Below, in pieces: positions 5,969 to 8,404 of a DNA stretch of 8,404 nucleotides (position 1 is its first letter; every line of letters begins with the position of its first letter). The position numbers and the translations under genes are program-made. The notes under the pieces are model-generated. The model was given only the letters and a program-made list of their open reading frames with translations. It made no database searches and had not been told where the DNA came from. Location of the stretch: positions 1 to 8,404 of the forward strand of contig CAMOVS010000036.1 of the NCBI GenBank assembly GCA_946627575.1, given 5' to 3'. The stretch comes from an uncultured Lachnospiraceae bacterium. GTDB taxonomy: Bacteria; Bacillota; Clostridia; Lachnospirales; Lachnospiraceae.

Positions 5969-6646
5969 ATGCAGGAATTAAAGAATAAAAAAGAAGCTGT
6001 CGTTATATTCAGCGGCGGTCAGGACAGTACCACCTGCCTTTTCTGGGCCATGAAACGATATGATAAGCTGATTGCCCTTTCCTTTGACTATGGACAGCGG
6101 CACAAAAAGGAGCTGGAGTGCGCGGCAGATATCTGCCGCAGATATGATGTTGAACACCATATTATGGATCTGGGACTTCTGGGCCAGCTGGCTCCTAATT
6201 CCCTGACCCGTCAGGATATGATAGTTGACCAAACAGCGCCGGAGGATGGGCCTCCCAACACCTTTGTCGATGGCCGCAACCACCTTTTTCTCTCCTTCGC
6301 TGCCGTATTTGCCAAAAACCGGGGTATCAGCGACCTGATCACCGGGGTCTCTCAAAGCGATTTTTCAGGCTATCCAGACTGCCGGGATGTCTTTATCAAA
6401 TCCCTCAACGTCACCCTGAACCTGGCTATGGATTACCATTTTGATATTATTACACCCCTGATGTGGAAAGATAAGAAAGAGACTTGGGCCCTTGCGGACC
6501 GGCTTGGTGTGATGGATATCATAAGAAAGGAAACTCTGACCTGCTATAACGGGATCATAGGCGATGGATGCGGACATTGTCCCGCCTGTGCATTGAGAAA
6601 AAAAGGATTGGATGAATACCTGCTTACAAGCCCCGGCCGTGCTTAA
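5969..6646 (+). CDS. queC: 7-cyano-7-deazaguanine synthase QueC
   Basis: A 225-residue ATP-dependent enzyme that converts 7-carboxy-7-deazaguanine and ammonia to preQ0. The PP-loop ATP motif is SGGQDS (15-20). [12 protein letters not shown] (38-49), the nucleotide-handling [10 protein letters not shown] (100-109) and [16 protein letters not shown] (125-140) are family blocks. The structural zinc site is C192, C201, C204 and C207 in the [17 protein letters not shown] stretch. The start at 5969 is supported by AGAGG 8 nt upstream. It is the last gene of the operon, and the final codons form one arm of the downstream terminator. No queF follows, so this operon makes preQ0 and stops there. Confidence 0.95.
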   Translation: MQELKNKKEAVVIFSGGQDSTTCLFWAMKRYDKLIALSFDYGQRHKKELECAADICRRYDVEHHIMDLGLLGQLAPNSLTRQDMIVDQTAPEDGPPNTFVDGRNHLFLSFAAVFAKNRGISDLITGVSQSDFSGYPDCRDVFIKSLNVTLNLAMDYHFDIITPLMWKDKKETWALADRLGVMDIIRKETLTCYNGIIGDGCGHCPACALRKKGLDEYLLTSPGRA

Positions 6647-6664
6647 ACGCCGGGGATCTTTTTT
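6631..6664 (+). terminator. Intrinsic terminator of the que operon, overlapping the queC stop
   Basis: A perfect 7-bp GC-only stem CCCCGGC / GCCGGGG (6631-6637 with 6649-6655) has an 11-nt loop that contains the queC stop codon and is followed by TCTTTTTT (6657-6664). The ascending arm is coding sequence for the Pro-Gly near the end of QueC. Confidence 0.9.
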
Positions 6665-6665
6665 A

Positions 6666-6702
6666 TTGAATCGTATTTATTTGAATCGAATTATTTGAAT
6701 CG
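6666..6702 (+). repeat. Three short direct repeats of TTGAATCG
   Basis: TTGAATCG occurs at 6666-6673, 6681-6688 and 6695-6702 (spacing 15 and 14 nt) in an AT-rich tract directly after the que terminator. The spacers (TATTTAT, AATTAT) are similar but not identical. The tract separates convergent genes and has no reading frame. It may be a degenerate tandem repeat or a protein-binding array. Confidence 0.6.
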
Positions 6703-6754
6703 TATCATTTGCTTTCATGCAGACTCTTCCGGGCGCTGTATAGGAGGAGATCGA

Positions 6755-7018
6755 TCAGTCCTCCAGATCAGAGGATAGAACCTCCTTCATGGCAGCGAGG
6801 GCTTGCTTTTCGTCCGGGCCGTCACAGACGCATAAGAGGGTATCCCCATATCGAAAGATTCCGCTTACCAGATTAATGATGCTCTTTGCGTTGATATCCA
6901 TATACTCGGTCTTGAGATGAATAGTGGAGTGAAACTGTTCGGCAACATTCACAATTTTGTTGGCAGGGCCCAGATGAATTCCTTCTCTATTCCCTATCGT
7001 CACTTCTGCACGTACCAT
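6755..7018 (-). CDS. HPr family phosphocarrier-like protein lacking the active-site Arg
   Basis: An 87-residue HPr-fold protein, normal in length. The active-site histidine falls exactly at H15, within GIHLGPAN (13-20), but the canonical H-A-R-P has become H-L-G-P, so Arg17, which stabilises the phosphohistidine in classical HPr, is a glycine. Ser46, the site of HPr kinase regulation in Firmicutes, is kept in NAKSIINLVSG (43-53). The C-terminal helix region DEKQALAAMKEVL (69-81) fits the fold. By family it would be a cytoplasmic phosphotransferase carrier or a regulator of catabolite repression. The loss of Arg17 argues against being the main sugar-PTS HPr and suggests a specialised or regulatory paralogue; no enzyme I or HPr kinase gene is in the window. 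The start at 7018 has AAAGGAG about 10 nt upstream. It lies 101 nt downstream of the MBL-fold gene on the same strand. Confidence 0.88.
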   Translation of the reverse strand: MVRAEVTIGNREGIHLGPANKIVNVAEQFHSTIHLKTEYMDINAKSIINLVSGIFRYGDTLLCVCDGPDEKQALAAMKEVLSSDLED

Positions 7019-7045
7019 ACGTTACAACTCCTTTCTAAAGGCGGT

Positions 7046-7101
7046 CAGACCATCTTCCCATCTGATATATCCCATAATCATTGAGCCCTGAGGATGGTCT
7101 G
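7046..7101 (-). repeat. Perfect 9-bp inverted repeat in the MBL-HPr spacer
   Basis: CAGACCATC (7046-7054) and GATGGTCTG (7093-7101) are exact complements 38 nt apart and fill most of the 101-nt spacer before the HPr-like gene. No T-tract follows on either strand, so it is not a terminator. In a minus-strand transcript it would form a long-looped hairpin ending about 20 nt before the ribosome site. Alternatively it is a protein operator. Confidence 0.55.
7058..7072 (-). repeat. 15-nt motif, copy 1 (upstream of HPr-like gene)
   Basis: The minus-strand reading is GGATATATCAGATGG. It differs at one position from the copy at 7958-7972 and lies in the loop of the 7046-7101 inverted repeat, about 40 nt before the HPr-like start. 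Confidence 0.5.
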
Positions 7102-7119
7102 TTCCTATCGGTTACGAAT

Positions 7120-7854
7120 TCATCTTATCACAGCTATATCTGAGGCTTCAAGCTTAAAGGTCTGTCCCTCTTCCTGCACCAGCATAAACTGCCCCTGTCT
7201 GAATAAGGATTTCTGTCTTTGATAATAGTTCCTTATATAACCATAGTCCTCCCAGCAATGCATGGGGAATATGTGTCCGGCATCGATATGAGACACAAAG
7301 TAATCCATACCCAAACCGCCTGACTCCTCCTGTCTGGGATCAAGCACTATAAAGGCCGCGTCAATCTTTCTCCCCCTAAGAAGATCAATCTCCGCACAGT
7401 AGCGCTTCTCCATCATTCGGTTCTCCTCTTCAGGCTCACCCGGCCAATCCCACCAATGCAGATCACCTGCATGGAAAAAGACCCATCCATCGATATCAAC
7501 CAGGAAGGCTACTCCTTCGTCCGTAGAATCAAAGGCCTGGACATGACAGGCTCCGAACCGGCTGACATCCCTGGGCTTCATAAAATGATAATTCGATACC
7601 TGCTTCCAGTAACTGCTGCAGCGGCGGATATCATCGGACATGATGTAATAAGTGTTCCGGCAGGATTCATTCAAATCAAAAATAGCCTTTGTATAATGGT
7701 CATGATGGAAATGGGACGCAAAAACATAGAGGTCTTTGTCCGGAAGGAGGCTGGGGATGGTACCCTTCCAATAATCAAAAAGCAGATAGCTGGTCTCAGT
7801 CTCCACCAGGAATCCGCTATGCTGAATAAATGTCACGGTTATATTTTTCTTCAT
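7120..7854 (-). CDS. MBL-fold (metallo-beta-lactamase superfamily) metal-dependent hydrolase
   Basis: A 244-residue cytoplasmic protein with the superfamily's metal-binding motif H48-F-H50-H-D52-H53 in SHFHHDHY. Further likely ligands are D131 in FFHAGDLHWWDW and H199 in FPMHCWED. The N-terminus VTFIQHSGFLVETETSYLLFD is the usual first strand pair of the stand-alone, UlaG-like members that act on phosphoesters or lactones; the substrate here is unknown. There is no signal peptide, so a secreted beta-lactamase is unlikely. The start at 7854 is supported by GGGGGAGGAG ending about 7 nt upstream. It lies upstream of the HPr-like gene on the same strand, with a foldable leader before it. Confidence 0.9.
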   Translation of the reverse strand: MKKNITVTFIQHSGFLVETETSYLLFDYWKGTIPSLLPDKDLYVFASHFHHDHYTKAIFDLNESCRNTYYIMSDDIRRCSSYWKQVSNYHFMKPRDVSRFGACHVQAFDSTDEGVAFLVDIDGWVFFHAGDLHWWDWPGEPEEENRMMEKRYCAEIDLLRGRKIDAAFIVLDPRQEESGGLGMDYFVSHIDAGHIFPMHCWEDYGYIRNYYQRQKSLFRQGQFMLVQEEGQTFKLEASDIAVIR

Positions 7855-7863
7855 CTTATATCT

Positions 7864-7965
7864 CCTCCCCCAGGCCCCAAGGCTGCATCAGATGGGATGT
7901 GACCCCCTCCTCTATAGGGGGGAGCTTATTAACATCCATCAGGCGGAGCCGCAATCTCCATCTGA
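7864..7965 (-). promoter_or_regulatory. Candidate structured 5' leader of the MBL-fold gene
   Basis: On the minus strand, TCAGATG (7965-7959) pairs with CATCTGA (7894-7888). Directly stacked on it, GGATGT (7937-7932) pairs with ACATCC (7900-7895). A small GCGG/CCGC hairpin (7952-7943) fills the 5' side and a C5/G5 hairpin (7921-7903) caps the inner arm. This makes a three-way junction-like fold. CTCCCCC (7924-7918) of the capping hairpin can instead pair perfectly with GGGGGAG (7871-7865), which contains the gene's ribosome site, so two exclusive folds with opposite effects on translation are possible. I do not recognise a known riboswitch class. No clear promoter was found. Confidence 0.4.
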
Positions 7966-7972
7966 CATATCC
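7958..7972 (-). repeat. 15-nt motif, copy 2 (upstream of MBL-fold gene)
   Basis: The minus-strand reading is GGATATGTCAGATGG, 14 of 15 identical to the copy at 7058-7072. It overlaps the 5' strand of the outer stem of the MBL leader and ends just downstream of the glpK terminator. Confidence 0.5.
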
Positions 7973-8017
7973 AAAAGGCCGCACGCCTCCGCTTTCCGGA
8001 AACGCGCGACCCTTTTT
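7973..8017 (-). terminator. Likely terminator of the glpK transcript
   Basis: On the minus strand GGTCGCGCG (8011-8003) pairs over 9 bp with CGTGCGGCC (7985-7977), with two G-U pairs, and is followed by TTTT (7976-7973) and preceded by AAAAA. The loop itself contains the palindrome TTTCCGGAAA. The plus strand also ends in TTTTT but its stem has two mismatches. A weaker hairpin, CTTG/CAAG near 8058-8072 followed by TTTTT, lies closer to the glpK stop and could act first. Confidence 0.6.
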
Positions 8018-8081
8018 CATTCTCTTTATGCTGGTCTAATCACATCGAAAAACCTGCCTTGATCATGACAAGCTGACGAAA

Positions 8082-8404
8082 TTAGTCCTCTTTTGCCCAG
8101 CCATAGGAAAGCTTAACAGCTTTCTTCCAGCCCTTGAGCAGCTTAGCACGTGTATCAGCATCCATCTGCGGCTCGAACTTCTTGTCGATGGCCCAGTTAG
8201 CGATAACGTCCTGCTTGCTGTTCCAGTAGTTAACAGCCAGACCTGCAAGATAAGCAGCACCCATAGCGGTGGTCTCAACGCACTGCGGACGAAGAACCGG
8301 AGCGTCGATGATGTCAGCCTGGAACTGCATTAAGAAATCGTTCTTACATGCGCCGCCGTCAACCTTAAGAGCTGCCAGCTTAACGCCTGCGTCAGCCTGC
8401 ATAG
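8082..8404 (-). CDS. glpK: Glycerol kinase GlpK, C-terminal part only
   Basis: The frame enters from the right edge and ends at a TAA at 8082-8084, so only about the last 107 residues are visible. They match the FGGY C-terminal domain of glycerol kinase: a MQAD start, LKVDGGACKNDFLMQFQAD with the nucleotide-contacting DGG, ETTAMGAAYLAGLAVNYW and the closing GWKKAVKLSYGWAKED. The enzyme phosphorylates glycerol to glycerol 3-phosphate in the cytoplasm. Codon choice is very different from the rest of the window (GCT, GTT, AAG and CGT favoured; rare CGG and ATA absent), which is usual for a highly expressed gene. Regulation cannot be judged because the promoter is outside the window. Confidence 0.95.
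   Translation of the reverse strand, partial: MQADAGVKLAALKVDGGACKNDFLMQFQADIIDAPVLRPQCVETTAMGAAYLAGLAVNYWNSKQDVIANWAIDKKFEPQMDADTRAKLLKGWKKAVKLSYGWAKED

Noticed and set aside
7456..7902. 148-codon plus-strand frame opposite the MBL-fold gene
   Set aside because: It is antisense to a gene with an intact metal-binding motif and a strong ribosome site.
7903..7922. C-rich/G-rich hairpin as a terminator
   Set aside because: No T-tract follows on either strand; it fits better as part of the MBL leader fold.

Overview
The window looks like ordinary chromosome from a low-to-mid GC Firmicute, most likely a clostridial (Lachnospiraceae-type) bacterium. This is inferred from strong AGGAGG-type ribosome binding sites, a Firmicute-style HPr with a Ser46 site, a clostridial-type DUF5662 protein, a 6S-like RNA and protein sequences of clostridial flavour. 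There is no mobile element, phage gene, CRISPR array, tRNA or rRNA.

Layout. Positions 1-1716 (minus strand) hold a YihY/BrkB-type membrane protein followed by an overlapping DUF218 (YdcF/SanA-like) gene that runs off the left edge. Positions 1811-2073 (minus) hold a self-contained RNA gene: a consensus-like promoter, a long rod-shaped RNA with the architecture of 6S RNA, and an intrinsic terminator. Positions 2116-3721 (minus) hold a two-gene operon of a polyprenyl-phosphate-type family 2 glycosyltransferase and a DUF5662 protein, with a promoter at 3767-3795. Back to back with that promoter, the plus-strand operon queD-queE-folE-queC (4059-6646) starts from a promoter at 3799-3827. Its leader is about 225 nt long and holds a preQ1-I-like pseudoknot aptamer, two further hairpins and an intrinsic terminator directly before queD. 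The operon ends in a strong terminator that overlaps the end of queC. Positions 6755-7854 (minus) hold a metallo-beta-lactamase-fold hydrolase and an HPr-like protein. The far right (8082-8404, minus) is the C-terminal end of glycerol kinase, with its own terminator at about 7973-8011.

How the genes work together. The plus-strand operon is a complete GTP-to-preQ0 pathway: FolE makes dihydroneopterin triphosphate, QueD makes 6-carboxytetrahydropterin, QueE makes 7-carboxy-7-deazaguanine and QueC makes 7-cyano-7-deazaguanine (preQ0). The later queuosine enzymes (QueF, Tgt, QueA, QueG/QueH) are not in the window. A preQ1-sensing leader would give end-product feedback.

I see no convincing new multi-gene system. 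The observations most worth following are non-coding or variant-residue features: the unusually long preQ1-type leader, a foldable leader before the MBL-fold gene with a possible Shine-Dalgarno-sequestering alternative pairing, a 15-nt motif shared between the upstream regions of the MBL and HPr-like genes, and an HPr-like protein that keeps His15 and Ser46 but has lost the Arg next to the active site.
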